Assembly: GCF_014337195.1 (NCBI RefSeq)
Contig: NZ_CP060634.1
Location: 1,984,001-2,048,000 of the forward strand
DNA length: 64,000 nucleotides
Reading direction: 5' to 3'
From: Qiania dongpingensis
GTDB lineage: Bacteria; Bacillota; Clostridia; Lachnospirales; Lachnospiraceae
Each line of letters starts with the position of its first letter. Position 1 is the first letter of the stretch. Under the pieces are notes generated by a model. It saw only the letters and a program-made list of their open reading frames with translations, had not been told where the DNA came from and did no database searches. Below are positions 9,042-17,138 of this stretch, in pieces. The position numbers and the translations under genes are program-made.

Positions 9042-9212
9042 TTATTCAGCAGAAATAGCGCCTGTAGGACATACAGCAGCGCATGAACCGCAATCTACAC
9101 ATTCGTCTGCGTTGATCTCGTATTTGCCGTCGCCTTCTGAAATTGCGGATACGGGACATTCGTCAACACAGGTGCCGCATGCTACACATTCATCTGAAAT
9201 TACGTGTGCCAT
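9042..9212 (-). CDS. 2[4Fe-4S] ferredoxin, clostridial type
   Basis: A 56-residue electron carrier with two canonical cluster motifs: CVACGTCVDECP (from residue 9) and CVDCGSCAAVCP (from residue 38). Each is CxxCxxC followed by CP, the pattern of small low-potential clostridial ferredoxins that shuttle electrons for pyruvate:ferredoxin oxidoreductase, hydrogenase and similar enzymes. AAGGAGG lies just upstream of the ATG. Monocistronic, with its own promoter. Confidence 0.96.
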   Translation of the reverse strand: MAHVISDECVACGTCVDECPVSAISEGDGKYEINADECVDCGSCAAVCPTGAISAE

Positions 9213-9263
9213 AATGAAATCCTCCTTCTATAGTATGTATTATTTAGGAATACTGCTGACAGT

Positions 9264-9292
9264 ATTGTAATACATGGGACATGGAATTTCAA
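9264..9292 (-). promoter_or_regulatory. Ferredoxin promoter
   Basis: On the minus strand TTGAAA (9292-9287), a 17-base spacer and TACAAT (9269-9264), about 52 bases upstream of the ATG. Confidence 0.6.
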
Positions 9293-9354
9293 GTGTTAAA
9301 TTCAGTGCAATCCGAAAGTTGGCGGAACCTCGCAGGACATGGAAAGTCCGGGGC

Positions 9355-9383
9355 TTGAAAAGTGCAGGAAAATAGAGTATAAT
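9355..9383 (+). promoter_or_regulatory. Promoter of the DUF1858 gene
   Basis: TTGAAA (9355-9360), a 17-base spacer and TATAAT (9378-9383), 55 bases before the ATG at 9438. Confidence 0.65.
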
Positions 9384-9437
9384 GCCCTTGAATCCGCTGC
9401 TTGTGGCGGAAGTATACAAGATTAGGAGGAACACGGA

Positions 9438-9647
9438 ATGGCTCAGGTGACAAAGGATACGTTAATCGGCGAAGCTCTTCGCATGGACCAGGGGATTGCT
9501 CCGGTTTTAATGGGCGCGGGCATGCACTGCATCGGCTGCCCTTCTGCGCAGGGAGAATCTCTGGCGGAGGCTGCAATGGTACATGGCATTGATGCGGACC
9601 AGCTGGTAAATGCAGTAAATGAATATTTAGCGGCGAAAGCCCAGTGA
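9438..9647 (+). CDS. DUF1858 redox-disulfide domain protein
   Basis: A 69-residue protein that is a single DUF1858 domain, the small helical domain also described as hybrid-cluster-protein-associated redox disulfide. The conserved pair of cysteines is in [12 protein letters not shown] (about 29-40), in the family-typical place after a helix ending VLMGAGM. It probably acts in thiol redox or metal handling, but the partner is unknown and no hybrid cluster protein gene is nearby. The RBS is TTAGGAGGAA. Monocistronic between its own promoter and terminator. Confidence 0.88.
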   Translation: MAQVTKDTLIGEALRMDQGIAPVLMGAGMHCIGCPSAQGESLAEAAMVHGIDADQLVNAVNEYLAAKAQ

Positions 9648-9654
9648 TCACGCT

Positions 9655-9693
9655 GAAAAAGCCCGGCTCCCTTGGGAGGTCCGGGCTTTTTTG
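9655..9693 (+). terminator. Intrinsic terminator after the DUF1858 gene
   Basis: GCCCGG/CCGGGC stem with an inner CTCCC/GGGAG helix, followed by TTTTTT. The A run on the other flank means it could also terminate mecA from the minus strand. Confidence 0.85.
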
Positions 9694-9728
9694 CATTTAC
9701 ATCATAGAAGGAGGCTTTCCGCCGGCTC

Positions 9729-10424
9729 TTAAAGCGCCTGCAGAATCTGCAGCGCCGTTCCCTCAATGATGATATCGTAGTGTTCCTGGAAATAGGCTTC
9801 GGTCGCATAGGTGTTTTTCTTCCTGGTCCCGAATTCCGACAGTGTATTGAGAACCCGGACGAACGCCTCTTCCGCATAACCCTGCTGGCTGATGACCAGG
9901 AGGTAATCTCTGGAAGAAGGATTCCGGTACAGAGAATTATAACCGTCAAAACTGTCCCCGAGGACCTGAGAGGCCTGGGAGACGGACTCCAGAGTGGAGA
10001 ATTGGAACACCCGCGTCTTGTCTGCCGGCTCGGGTGCGGGAGAACTGGTGGCCTCCTCTGTGCTGTCCAGCTTAACAGCGCCTTCCAGTCCGGGCTCCGA
10101 TAAATTGTCATCATAATCCGTTTCGTCCTCTGCGGAGGACGGGGCGAACTTGGCAAACCTGGTATCCAGCTCTTCCGGATCGTCTACCTTGGTGATGATC
10201 AGCATGATGCTGTCTCCGGAAAGGGGAATCGCTTCCACCATGAGCGGGTTGTCTTCCGCCTCAAAGCCAAAATCGTTGAAGGCCTGCTGCATCATTTCCC
10301 GGAACAGGCGTCTGGCTTTGTCGCTGCCATAGGCCAGCTCGCCCAGATTCAGCTGCCGGTCCGTGAGGTCGCTGCTGTCCAGCGTGCAGCGTATCTGGTT
10401 GTCACTGATTTTTTCTATTTTCAA
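9729..10424 (-). CDS. mecA: Adaptor protein MecA
   Basis: A 231-residue adaptor that delivers substrates to the ClpC-ClpP protease. The N-terminal substrate-binding part begins KIEKISDNQIRCTL, includes LNLGELAYGSDKARRLF and is followed by an acidic linker. The C-terminal ClpC-binding half (about 135-231) includes FQFSTLESVSQASQ and YLLVISQQGYAEEAF. The frame extends to a GTG at 10433, but that codon abuts the AGGAA site. The TTG at 10424 is about 9 bases from it and gives the family-typical KIEKI N-terminus, so it is preferred. Confidence 0.9.
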   Translation of the reverse strand: MKIEKISDNQIRCTLDSSDLTDRQLNLGELAYGSDKARRLFREMMQQAFNDFGFEAEDNPLMVEAIPLSGDSIMLIITKVDDPEELDTRFAKFAPSSAEDETDYDDNLSEPGLEGAVKLDSTEEATSSPAPEPADKTRVFQFSTLESVSQASQVLGDSFDGYNSLYRNPSSRDYLLVISQQGYAEEAFVRVLNTLSEFGTRKKNTYATEAYFQEHYDIIIEGTALQILQAL

Positions 10425-10478
10425 AAGAATCACTTCCTGTCTGTATCAGATTATTAGGGGTCAATATTGTTTGGCTAT

Positions 10479-10507
10479 AGTATAAACAATACGGGCCCGG
10501 ATGTAAA
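10479..10507 (-). promoter_or_regulatory. mecA promoter
   Basis: On the minus strand TTTACA (10507-10502), a 17-base spacer and TATACT (10484-10479), about 55 bases upstream of the proposed TTG start. Confidence 0.55.
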
Positions 10508-10552
10508 GTGCTTCTTTCAAGTACATATTGGGGCAAATGCAAAATCTTATAC

Positions 10553-10581
10553 TTGTATTTCCCCCTGATATATATTATGAT
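10553..10581 (+). promoter_or_regulatory. Promoter of the small unknown gene at 10674
   Basis: TTGTAT (10553-10558), a 17-base spacer and TATGAT (10576-10581). The roughly 90-base leader contains a short GCCC/GGGC hairpin near 10617-10628. Confidence 0.45.
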
Positions 10582-10673
10582 TAATGAAAGAAGCGGTCTT
10601 TCATTCTATTCATTATGCCCAGTCGGGCAATATATTTCCGTTTTAATTACAATTAAATAAAGGGAGATTTTCT

Positions 10674-10925
10674 ATGAAAAAGAAAAAGCTGACAAAAGAG
10701 GAACGCAAACGGTACGATTCCCTTTTAAAACAGATGAAGCGTTATGAAAAACGCGGTGTGGAAATCACTTTGTCCGGCGAGGAGCTTCCCCTGGAAGATA
10801 TTGCCGCAGCCTGTGCGGTGAAAGAGCATGGCTGTTACATGGGAGACTACATATGGGATGATAAAGGCGTCCTGTCGGAAATACGCTATGATAAGATCGG
10901 CGGAGACGCCGAAAGCAGGAAATAA
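10674..10925 (+). CDS. Small conserved-looking protein of unknown function
   Basis: 83 residues with a GGGAG site before the ATG. The N-terminus is very basic (MKKKKLTKEERKRYDSLLKQ) and probably helical to about residue 28. The C-terminal half is acidic and mixed, with two cysteines (ACAVKEHGC) and a YMGDYIWDDKG segment. There is no signal peptide or membrane segment. I do not recognise the family. It has its own promoter and stands alone between mecA (divergent) and the GH18 gene. Confidence 0.7.
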   Translation: MKKKKLTKEERKRYDSLLKQMKRYEKRGVEITLSGEELPLEDIAAACAVKEHGCYMGDYIWDDKGVLSEIRYDKIGGDAESRK

Positions 10926-11119
10926 ACCGTCATAAGGTATGGTAAAATGGCGGCGGAGACGCTGCGTCACTTCTCACACAAATCTTAAGATTCTCTAATT
11001 TTTTTCCCACATTCACAGTTCGTCCTTCAAAATATGTTATACTGTAAAAGCAGATGCGGCAGCGCATACTCAAAATAAGTAAAATGTAAGTGAAAAATTG
11101 ATTGACAGAGGTTATAGAT

Positions 11120-12988
11120 ATGACAGAATTGCGAAGGACATATAATAGGAAGCCGGGCAAAAGCTACGGAGGCCGGGAGTATAGAAATGGCCGGCCGGTG
11201 TGCCAGGGAACGGGCGGGGGTCCATCAGGAAAGAGGAAGAGGCCGAAAGGCTCTCCGATATTTTACGTATGCCTTTTGTTGGCCTTGGCAGTTTTGGCTG
11301 CCGGCGCGTTTGTGCTGTTTCGAAAATTCGGGCCGGGTACTGCCTGGGCAGACTATAAGACTGTTTATGGCATGGGTGCAGACGGTACCGCTGTCTTTCA
11401 CGGCGGGATACAGACACAAAGCGCGGCTTTGTCCCGGAATGGGAAGCTTTACCTTCCGGCAGATGCCGCCGCTGAGACAGACAGCAAATGGTATTTCAGT
11501 GATGAGGGACTGCTTCTTTATTCACTGGCGACTGAGACGGTGAGCATCCAGCCGGGGTCCCACACTTATGCAGTGGGAGGACAGACCACCGACATGGGTT
11601 ATGAAATCTGTTTTACAGAAAATGGAAAGGCATATGTTTCCGTTGACTTTATGGCGGCTTTTACCGGAGTTCAGATTTCCAGCTTTCCATCCGATCAAGA
11701 AAGCGGGCTGCCCGCGAGGCTTTATCTGGAGAATGACTGGGGGACTCATTTAAAAGCGGAAGCGTCGGGGAAAACAGCAGTCCGCGTTTTGGCCGGGATT
11801 AAGAGCCCAATCCTCACGGAGACGGAGAAGGGAAGTACCCTGTATATCATTGATACCGTGGATGATTGGACCAGGGTTCGGACGGAAGACGGATTTGTGG
11901 GATATCTGAAGACAAAGTATCTGAAAAATCAGCAGGAATACCAGCTGTCCTCCAGCGCAGCACTGCCGGAATATACAGCGGTCAAGAGTGATAAGAAGAT
12001 CAGTATGGCCTGGCATCAGGTGTTCAGCGCCGGAGACAACGCTGAGCTTTCAGAATATCTGGAGGGCACAGAGGGGATCACGGTGCTGTCTCCTACCTGG
12101 TTTTCTGTGGCAGATAACAGCGGGGCGCTTAATTCTCTGGCAGACGCCTCCTATGTGAGCCAGGCCCATGAACGGGGCATGCAGGTTTGGGGCCTTGTCG
12201 ACGATTTTGACAGCAATGTGGATGTGCTGACACTCCTGTCTTCTTCAGCGGCCAGGAGAACAATGGTCGATCAGCTCATGAACGCAGTTTCCCAGTACGG
12301 GCTGGACGGGATCAATGTGGATTTTGAGAGCATCAAACAGGACAGCGCCCCTCATTTTCTGCAGTTCATACGAGAGCTTTCCATCGCCTGCAGACAGGCC
12401 GGTAAAGTACTCTCCATAGATAACTATGTGCCTTCCGGAGGCCGCAGCTGGTATAACCTGAAGGAGCAGGGACAAGTGGCGGATTATGTAGTCATCATGG
12501 GCTATGATGAGCACTATAAAGGCTGCTGCTCCGGGACCAATGCTTCTCTCAGCTTTTCGGAGCAGGGGATTGTCAATACCCTTAGGTCGGTACCGGCGGA
12601 TAAGGTGATAAACGGACTTCCGTTTTTTATGCGGGTATGGCAGGAGACACCGGAAGAGAATGCGCCCGCGGATGCCAAGCTTTATGATGACGGGCTGTCC
12701 GTCTATGAGGGACGGTATGCCAGGGATTCAAAAGCTGTGGGAATGGACGAGGCACAGCGGCTGTTATCCGCCCATGGCGTGACACCGGAATGGAAGGAGA
12801 AGCTGGGCCAATATTACGGTCAATATGAGGAGGATGGCTCCACATGGCGCATCTGGCTGGAAGACGCCAGATCCATAGGGCTTAAAATGGAGAAAGTGAA
12901 GCAGTATGACATCGCCGGGGCTGCTTTTTGGAAACTGGGGCTGGAGTCCTCAGACGTGTGGCCGGTGATCGGGCAGTACCTTCAGTGA
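11120..12988 (+). CDS. Membrane-anchored GH18 glycosidase with SH3 domain
   Basis: 622 residues. A basic N-terminus and one membrane segment (about 52-73, FYVCLLLALAVLAAGAFVLF) suggest a signal anchor. A region resembling copper-amine-oxidase-N/WP domains follows (about 90-210), then a bacterial SH3 domain (about 215-275) and a GH18 barrel (about 295-620). The barrel carries the catalytic DxxDxDxE motif GLDGINVDFE, with the acid Glu at its end. Family members of this build cleave peptidoglycan or spore-cortex glycans at the cell surface. The ATG at 11120 has AGAGG 9 bases upstream; a TTG at 11102 in the same frame is less likely. Confidence 0.85.
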   Translation: MTELRRTYNRKPGKSYGGREYRNGRPVCQGTGGGPSGKRKRPKGSPIFYVCLLLALAVLAAGAFVLFRKFGPGTAWADYKTVYGMGADGTAVFHGGIQTQSAALSRNGKLYLPADAAAETDSKWYFSDEGLLLYSLATETVSIQPGSHTYAVGGQTTDMGYEICFTENGKAYVSVDFMAAFTGVQISSFPSDQESGLPARLYLENDWGTHLKAEASGKTAVRVLAGIKSPILTETEKGSTLYIIDTVDDWTRVRTEDGFVGYLKTKYLKNQQEYQLSSSAALPEYTAVKSDKKISMAWHQVFSAGDNAELSEYLEGTEGITVLSPTWFSVADNSGALNSLADASYVSQAHERGMQVWGLVDDFDSNVDVLTLLSSSAARRTMVDQLMNAVSQYGLDGINVDFESIKQDSAPHFLQFIRELSIACRQAGKVLSIDNYVPSGGRSWYNLKEQGQVADYVVIMGYDEHYKGCCSGTNASLSFSEQGIVNTLRSVPADKVINGLPFFMRVWQETPEENAPADAKLYDDGLSVYEGRYARDSKAVGMDEAQRLLSAHGVTPEWKEKLGQYYGQYEEDGSTWRIWLEDARSIGLKMEKVKQYDIAGAAFWKLGLESSDVWPVIGQYLQ

Positions 12989-13037
12989 CGCTCTGAATCC
13001 TGAAAGGAAAGAATAATCAGACTGACTAATATAATGG

Positions 13038-13082
13038 AATCCCCCGGGCATATAGTATAAGGAACTATTAGCTCGGGGGATT
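13038..13082 (+). promoter_or_regulatory. Hairpin sequestering the cwlD ribosome binding site
   Basis: The arms 13038-13049 (AATCCCCCGGGC) and 13071-13082 (GCTCGGGGGATT) pair at 11 of 12 positions, with an inner ATAGT/ACTAT helix. The right arm contains the GGGGGA that should serve as ribosome binding site for the TTG start at 13088. It may also act as a weak terminator for the GH18 gene. Confidence 0.6.
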
Positions 13083-13087
13083 TGACC

Positions 13088-13795
13088 TTGAAAAAGTGTG
13101 TGGAGTTTGTGATGGGTATCTGTCTGCTGCTGGCGGTCTTCATGCTGACAGGCCCTTTGGCGGGAATCTGGAAAAAAGCGGGAGGTACGGAGGTGTCCGG
13201 CGAGAGCGGGAAGCTGCCGGTTATTGTACTGGATGCCGGACATGGGGGCGATGACCCAGGCAAGGTGGGCATCAACAACGCTCTGGAAAAAGAAATCAAT
13301 CTGGCTGTCACTCTGAAGGTAAAAGCCCTTTTGGAGAAAGAAGGAGTGGCTGAGAAGGTCATTCTCACCAGGGAGGACGACAACGGTCTTTACAATTCCG
13401 GAGACAGCAATAAGAAGGTGGCGGATCTTAACAAGCGATGCGAGATCATTGAAAAGAATAAGGCGGATTTTGTGGTCAGCATCCATCAGAACAGTTACAG
13501 TGACGGAGCCATTCAGGGAGCGCAGGTCTTCTATTATAAAAGCTCCGAGAAAGGGAAACAGCTGGCGGAAGCCATCCAAAACAGCTTTAACCAGACGATC
13601 AGCAGCAATAAAAAACGTTCGGCTAAGGCCAACGGGGATTATTATATGCTGCTTCATGTATCCTGCCCCATCGTTATCGCGGAATGTGGATTTTTGAGCA
13701 ACTGGGACGAGGCAGAGAAGCTGACCTCGGAGGAATATCAGGAACAAGTGGCGGAAGCAGTGTGTCAGGGAATTCTGAACTATTTGAAAGAGTAG
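13088..13795 (+). CDS. cwlD: N-acetylmuramoyl-L-alanine amidase, CwlD-like
   Basis: A 235-residue zinc amidase (Amidase_3) that cuts the lactyl bond between muramic acid and the stem peptide. CwlD makes muramic-delta-lactam in spore cortex. An N-terminal signal anchor (about 5-25) is followed by the catalytic domain: VLDAGHGGDDPGK with the first zinc His, VSIHQNS with the second, and IVIAECGFLSN with the catalytic Glu. The TTG at 13088 is chosen over the TTG at 13082 because spacing from GGGGGA is 7 bases rather than 1. CwlD versus a vegetative amidase is inferred from size and simple architecture. Confidence 0.85.
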   Translation: MKKCVEFVMGICLLLAVFMLTGPLAGIWKKAGGTEVSGESGKLPVIVLDAGHGGDDPGKVGINNALEKEINLAVTLKVKALLEKEGVAEKVILTREDDNGLYNSGDSNKKVADLNKRCEIIEKNKADFVVSIHQNSYSDGAIQGAQVFYYKSSEKGKQLAEAIQNSFNQTISSNKKRSAKANGDYYMLLHVSCPIVIAECGFLSNWDEAEKLTSEEYQEQVAEAVCQGILNYLKE

Positions 13796-13797
13796 TC

Positions 13798-13826
13798 TTT
13801 CCATTTTGAAGCAACGATGCTATACT
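13798..13826 (+). promoter_or_regulatory. Promoter before ywlC
   Basis: TTTCCA (13798-13803), a 17-base spacer and TATACT (13821-13826) preceded by TGC, an extended -10 arrangement. The start codon is only about 8 bases beyond the -10, so the leader would be very short or absent. Confidence 0.4.
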
Positions 13827-13833
13827 AAAGGTT

Positions 13834-14895
13834 ATGATGATTACAAAAGTGGTGAAAATAGACGAATCCAATATAAGCCGGGAGGCTGTCCGGGAAGCGG
13901 GCCGCATCCTGGCGGGCGGAGGGCTTGTGGCCTTCCCCACGGAAACGGTGTACGGCCTGGGGGCGAATGGGCTGGATGCCAGAGCCGCGGCGAAGATATA
14001 TGAGGCGAAAGGACGTCCTTCTGACAATCCGCTGATCCTCCATATCGCCCGTATGGAGGAGCTGGAACCTTTGGCGGCCGAGATACCGGAGGAAGCCAGG
14101 GCGCTGGCTTCGGCTTTTTGGCCCGGTCCCATGACGATGATATTGAAAAAGACGGCGGCTGTGCCGTATGAAACCACCGGCGGTTTGGATACGGTGGCCG
14201 TTCGTATGCCCAGCCATCCTGTAGCAAACGGCATTATCTCGGCAGCGGGCGTGCCCATCGCGGCGCCCAGCGCCAATAAATCCGGCCGGCCGAGTCCTAC
14301 GAAAGCATCCCATGTTATAGAAGATATGGATGGGAGGATTGATATGATCGTGGACGGCGGAGAGGTGGGAATCGGACTGGAATCTACGATTATAGATATG
14401 TCTGAAGGAATTCCTACGGTGCTGCGTCCTGGGTATATCACCATGGATATGATACGCCGTATTACCGGAAGAGTAGAATTGGATAAGGCCAGTATGGGAC
14501 AGATGGCGCCGGGAGTCCACCCTAAGGCGCCGGGCATGAAATACCGGCATTATGCGCCGAAAGCGGAACTGACCATTTTTCGGGGCAGGCCGGAGATTTC
14601 CGCGGCCGCTATTTCTTCGGCGCTGAAAAAGGCGGCTTCAGAGGGAAAAAAAGCCGGGGTCATCTGTACGGAAGAATCCATAGGGCTTTATGAGTCGCCT
14701 GTGAAAAAATGTGTGGGATCCAGGCGGAATCCAGAGACGATCGCACATAATCTCTATGATGTGCTCCGCGCTTTTGACGAAGAACAGGTGGATTGTATAT
14801 TTTCTGAGAGCTTTGAGGACTATCCTTTAAGCGGAGCGATCATGAACCGTCTGATCAAGGCGGCGGGCCACAGAATAGTGGAATGTCAGGAGTGA
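13834..14895 (+). CDS. ywlC: L-threonylcarbamoyladenylate synthase (Sua5/YwlC)
   Basis: 353 residues; makes threonylcarbamoyl-AMP from threonine, bicarbonate and ATP for t6A at position 37 of ANN-decoding tRNAs. The N-terminal YrdC-like catalytic domain (about 8-205) includes GGLVAFPTETVYGLGA, KGRPSDNPLI, SANKSGRPSPT and the glycine-rich VLRPGYIT. The C-terminal Sua5 domain (about 240-350) follows APGMKYRHYAPKA. This is the long Sua5 form, standard for Bacillota. Two ATGs (13834, 13837) are possible starts. It heads a cluster with the phosphatase-fold gene and rpiB, a common neighbourhood in Bacillota. Confidence 0.94.
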   Translation: MMITKVVKIDESNISREAVREAGRILAGGGLVAFPTETVYGLGANGLDARAAAKIYEAKGRPSDNPLILHIARMEELEPLAAEIPEEARALASAFWPGPMTMILKKTAAVPYETTGGLDTVAVRMPSHPVANGIISAAGVPIAAPSANKSGRPSPTKASHVIEDMDGRIDMIVDGGEVGIGLESTIIDMSEGIPTVLRPGYITMDMIRRITGRVELDKASMGQMAPGVHPKAPGMKYRHYAPKAELTIFRGRPEISAAAISSALKKAASEGKKAGVICTEESIGLYESPVKKCVGSRRNPETIAHNLYDVLRAFDEEQVDCIFSESFEDYPLSGAIMNRLIKAAGHRIVECQE

Positions 14896-14899
14896 TGGA

Positions 14900-15376
14900 A
14901 TGGCAAGGGTGAAGAAAATTATGTTTGTCTGTACGGACAACACCTGCCTGAGTAATATGGCCGCGGCTGTATTTGAGGGCATCCGGGGAGAAAGAGAGAT
15001 CAGCGTGGCCTCCAGGGGCCTGGTGGTCTTATTTCCGGAACCCATCAACCAAAAAACCGTCGCGATCTTAAAAAGCCACCATCTGGAGCTTCTGGAGGAA
15101 GAAGCGAAGCCCCTGGAGCGGAAGGATTTTATTCCGGGCACCCTGGTGCTTACCATGACTGCGGCTGAAAAGCATCAGGTGAAAGAGCGATTCCCGGAGA
15201 TGCCCAATATTTTCACGCTGAGGGAGTTTACCGGCCAGGAAGGAGATATTGTTGAACCTTTGGGCGGTACTTTGGCCGATTATGGGGCATGCTATGAACA
15301 TATAGACCTATTGACAAAAGTTGCAGCAGAAATAATATTCAAGGAGGAGACCGAGAATGATAGCGTTGGGATGTGA
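14900..15376 (+). CDS. LMW protein-tyrosine phosphatase fold, catalytic residues lost
   Basis: 158 residues aligning over the full length with low-molecular-weight tyrosine/arginine phosphatases (YwlE type), which usually sit between ywlC and rpiB as here. The P-loop should be CX5R. It reads C11-TDNTC-L17, so the phosphate-binding Arg is Leu, and the general-acid Asp of the DP motif is Glu119 (IVEPLGG). The nucleophilic Cys remains. The fold, CAGGAG site and frame are intact, so this is a maintained gene rather than obvious debris, but normal phosphatase chemistry is doubtful. It may bind phosphoproteins without hydrolysis. It overlaps rpiB by 20 bases. Confidence 0.8.
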   Translation: MARVKKIMFVCTDNTCLSNMAAAVFEGIRGEREISVASRGLVVLFPEPINQKTVAILKSHHLELLEEEAKPLERKDFIPGTLVLTMTAAEKHQVKERFPEMPNIFTLREFTGQEGDIVEPLGGTLADYGACYEHIDLLTKVAAEIIFKEETENDSVGM

Positions 15377-15785
15377 CCATGGAGGATATGAACTGAAGCA
15401 GGAAATTATCGCCTATTTGGAGAAGAACCATCTGGAATATAAGGACTTTGGATGTTTTAGCAAAGAAGCAGTGGATTATCCGGAGTACGCGAAGCTGGTG
15501 GGCCATGCGGTGGCCGGCGGAGAATGTGAAAAAGGAATCCTGATCTGCGGGACAGGCATCGGTATCTCAATTACTGCCAATAAGATCAAGGGAGTCCGCG
15601 CGGCCCTTTGTTCGGACTGCTTCAGCGCAGAAGCGACAAGACTTCACAATGATGCGAATATATTGGCGATGGGTGGCCGCGTAGTAGGAGCCGGGCTGGC
15701 CCTTAAGATCGTGGACATTTTCTTAAACACGCCGTTTTCCGGTGATGAACGCCACGCCAGACGGATCAGCAAGATCGAAGACTGA
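15357..15785 (+). CDS. rpiB: Ribose-5-phosphate isomerase B
   Basis: A 142-residue cytoplasmic isomerase interconverting ribose-5- and ribulose-5-phosphate in the pentose phosphate pathway. The N-terminus IALGCDHGGYELK holds the substrate-binding DHGG, ILICGTGIGISITANK contains the catalytic Cys of the CGTG motif, and a C-terminal RHARRISKIE is family-typical. The length is standard. AAGGAGGAG precedes the ATG, which lies inside the upstream phosphatase-fold gene, indicating translational coupling. Confidence 0.95.
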   Translation: MIALGCDHGGYELKQEIIAYLEKNHLEYKDFGCFSKEAVDYPEYAKLVGHAVAGGECEKGILICGTGIGISITANKIKGVRAALCSDCFSAEATRLHNDANILAMGGRVVGAGLALKIVDIFLNTPFSGDERHARRISKIED

Positions 15786-15826
15786 ACCGGCAGGCGGATG
15801 ATACGAAAGAAAGCGAGGTGTCGGGC

Positions 15827-16315
15827 ATGACTGAGAAGCGGAAGGACTACATTTCGTGGGACGAGTATTTTATGGGAGTGGCGGAGCTTTCTGCTATGCG
15901 TTCCAAGGATCCCAGCACCCAGGTGGGCGCTTGTATCGTGAGCCAGGACAATAAGATTTTGTCCATGGGATATAACGGATTCCCAAAGGGCTGCTCTGAT
16001 GATGAATTTCCCTGGGGAAAAGGCTGTGAAGATCCCTATGAGACGAAGTATTTCTACAGTACGCACAGTGAGCTTAACGCCATACTGAACTACCGCGGAG
16101 GCAGTCTGGAGGGCAGCAAGCTTTATGTGACATTGTTTCCGTGCAATGAATGTGCGAAAGCGATTATACAATGTGGGATTAAAATGATTATTTATGCGGA
16201 TGATAAATATGGAGACACTCCGGCGGTGCGTGCGTCCAAGCGGATGCTGCTGTCGGCGGGCGTGGAACTGGTGCCCTATAAACGCACGGGAAGAAAACTG
16301 GAAGTTATCGTTTAG
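15827..16315 (+). CDS. dCMP deaminase family protein (ComEB-like)
   Basis: A 162-residue zinc deaminase, probably converting dCMP to dUMP for thymidylate synthesis. The zinc site is visible as STHSELNAIL (His plus catalytic Glu) and PCNECAKAI (the Cys pair), and the early segment KDPSTQVGACIV is typical of deoxycytidylate deaminases. The ATG at 15827 is chosen because GAGGTG lies 7 bases upstream; a GTG at 15818 would start inside that site. It lies 41 bases after rpiB and may share its transcript. Confidence 0.9.
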   Translation: MTEKRKDYISWDEYFMGVAELSAMRSKDPSTQVGACIVSQDNKILSMGYNGFPKGCSDDEFPWGKGCEDPYETKYFYSTHSELNAILNYRGGSLEGSKLYVTLFPCNECAKAIIQCGIKMIIYADDKYGDTPAVRASKRMLLSAGVELVPYKRTGRKLEVIV

Positions 16316-16363
16316 GAGACGGTCCAGAGGACTTTTTGTACGACAAATGGGGCTTTTTGTTCA

Positions 16364-16392
16364 TTGAATCCAGGATTTTTAGATGATATAAT
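16364..16392 (+). promoter_or_regulatory. atp operon promoter
   Basis: TTGAAT (16364-16369), a 17-base spacer and TATAAT (16387-16392), giving a leader of about 50 bases before atpZ. Confidence 0.65.
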
Positions 16393-16446
16393 GTTATGGT
16401 GTACGCGGGGGCTGCCGGCTTCCTGCGGCAATGGAAGGGTGGTCGC

Positions 16447-16692
16447 ATGAAAAAAAGGCATCGGGAACTGGTGCGCTGCCTGGCTCTGGTGAGCCAGCTC
16501 GGCATTACCATGCTTACGCCGGTCATCCTGTGCGTGCTTTTGGGCGTATGGCTGGATAAAAAGTTTTCTACGTATTTTACCCTGCCGCTTCTGCTCCTCG
16601 GAATACTGGCCGGGGCGAGAAGCGCGTATCTTCTGGCCAAGAAAGCGGTCAGGCCGGACGAAGAGGACGGCGAGGAGGAAGACGATGATTAA
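16447..16692 (+). CDS. atpZ: AtpZ/AtpI-family small membrane protein
   Basis: 81 residues with two membrane segments (about 10-35 and 40-62; the first includes SQLGITMLTPVILCVLLGVW) and an acidic tail (RPDEEDGEEEDDD). AtpZ-like proteins precede atpI in many Bacillota atp operons and have been linked to c-ring assembly or divalent-cation transport. GGAAGGGTGG upstream supports the ATG at 16447. It overlaps atpI by 8 bases. Confidence 0.82.
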   Translation: MKKRHRELVRCLALVSQLGITMLTPVILCVLLGVWLDKKFSTYFTLPLLLLGILAGARSAYLLAKKAVRPDEEDGEEEDDD

Positions 16693-17095
16693 ATACGCCG
16701 GCCAGGTGGTCAAAGAAGTGGTCCTCGGTATACTTCTCTGGGGAATACTGGGACTTGCCGTGATTTTGATATTTTGGGGAGCGCAGGTTAGAATTCTTTT
16801 AGGATTCTTATTGGGAGTCCTGATGGCGGCCGGTTATTTCCTTCATATGAGCGTCACTCTGGAGACCTCCATTGATATGATGGAGGAAAAGACCGCGAAG
16901 AACCATGCGTTCCGGTCTTATATAATACGAGTCGCTGCAGGGGCTTTCGTTCTTTTAGCCGCCTGGAGCTCAGGCTGGTTTGATATGCTGGCGATTCTGG
17001 CAGGCCTGTTCACACTTAAGCTGGGGGTATATTTGAGACCGCTCATCCATAAGGCTTTCTGCCGTTTCGGAAAAGATTTGGATTCCGAAGGCTGA
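16685..17095 (+). CDS. atpI: ATP synthase subunit I (AtpI-like)
   Basis: 136 residues with four predicted membrane helices in two pairs (about 13-50 and 75-115), the plan of ATP synthase I proteins. These assist c-ring assembly and are not part of the final enzyme. Position between atpZ and atpB supports the call, since sequence conservation in this family is low. Confidence 0.78.
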   Translation: MIKYAGQVVKEVVLGILLWGILGLAVILIFWGAQVRILLGFLLGVLMAAGYFLHMSVTLETSIDMMEEKTAKNHAFRSYIIRVAAGAFVLLAAWSSGWFDMLAILAGLFTLKLGVYLRPLIHKAFCRFGKDLDSEG

Positions 17096-17138
17096 AGGAT
17101 AGATAGAAAACCTACTTTAATAAGAAAGGGGTGAGAGC

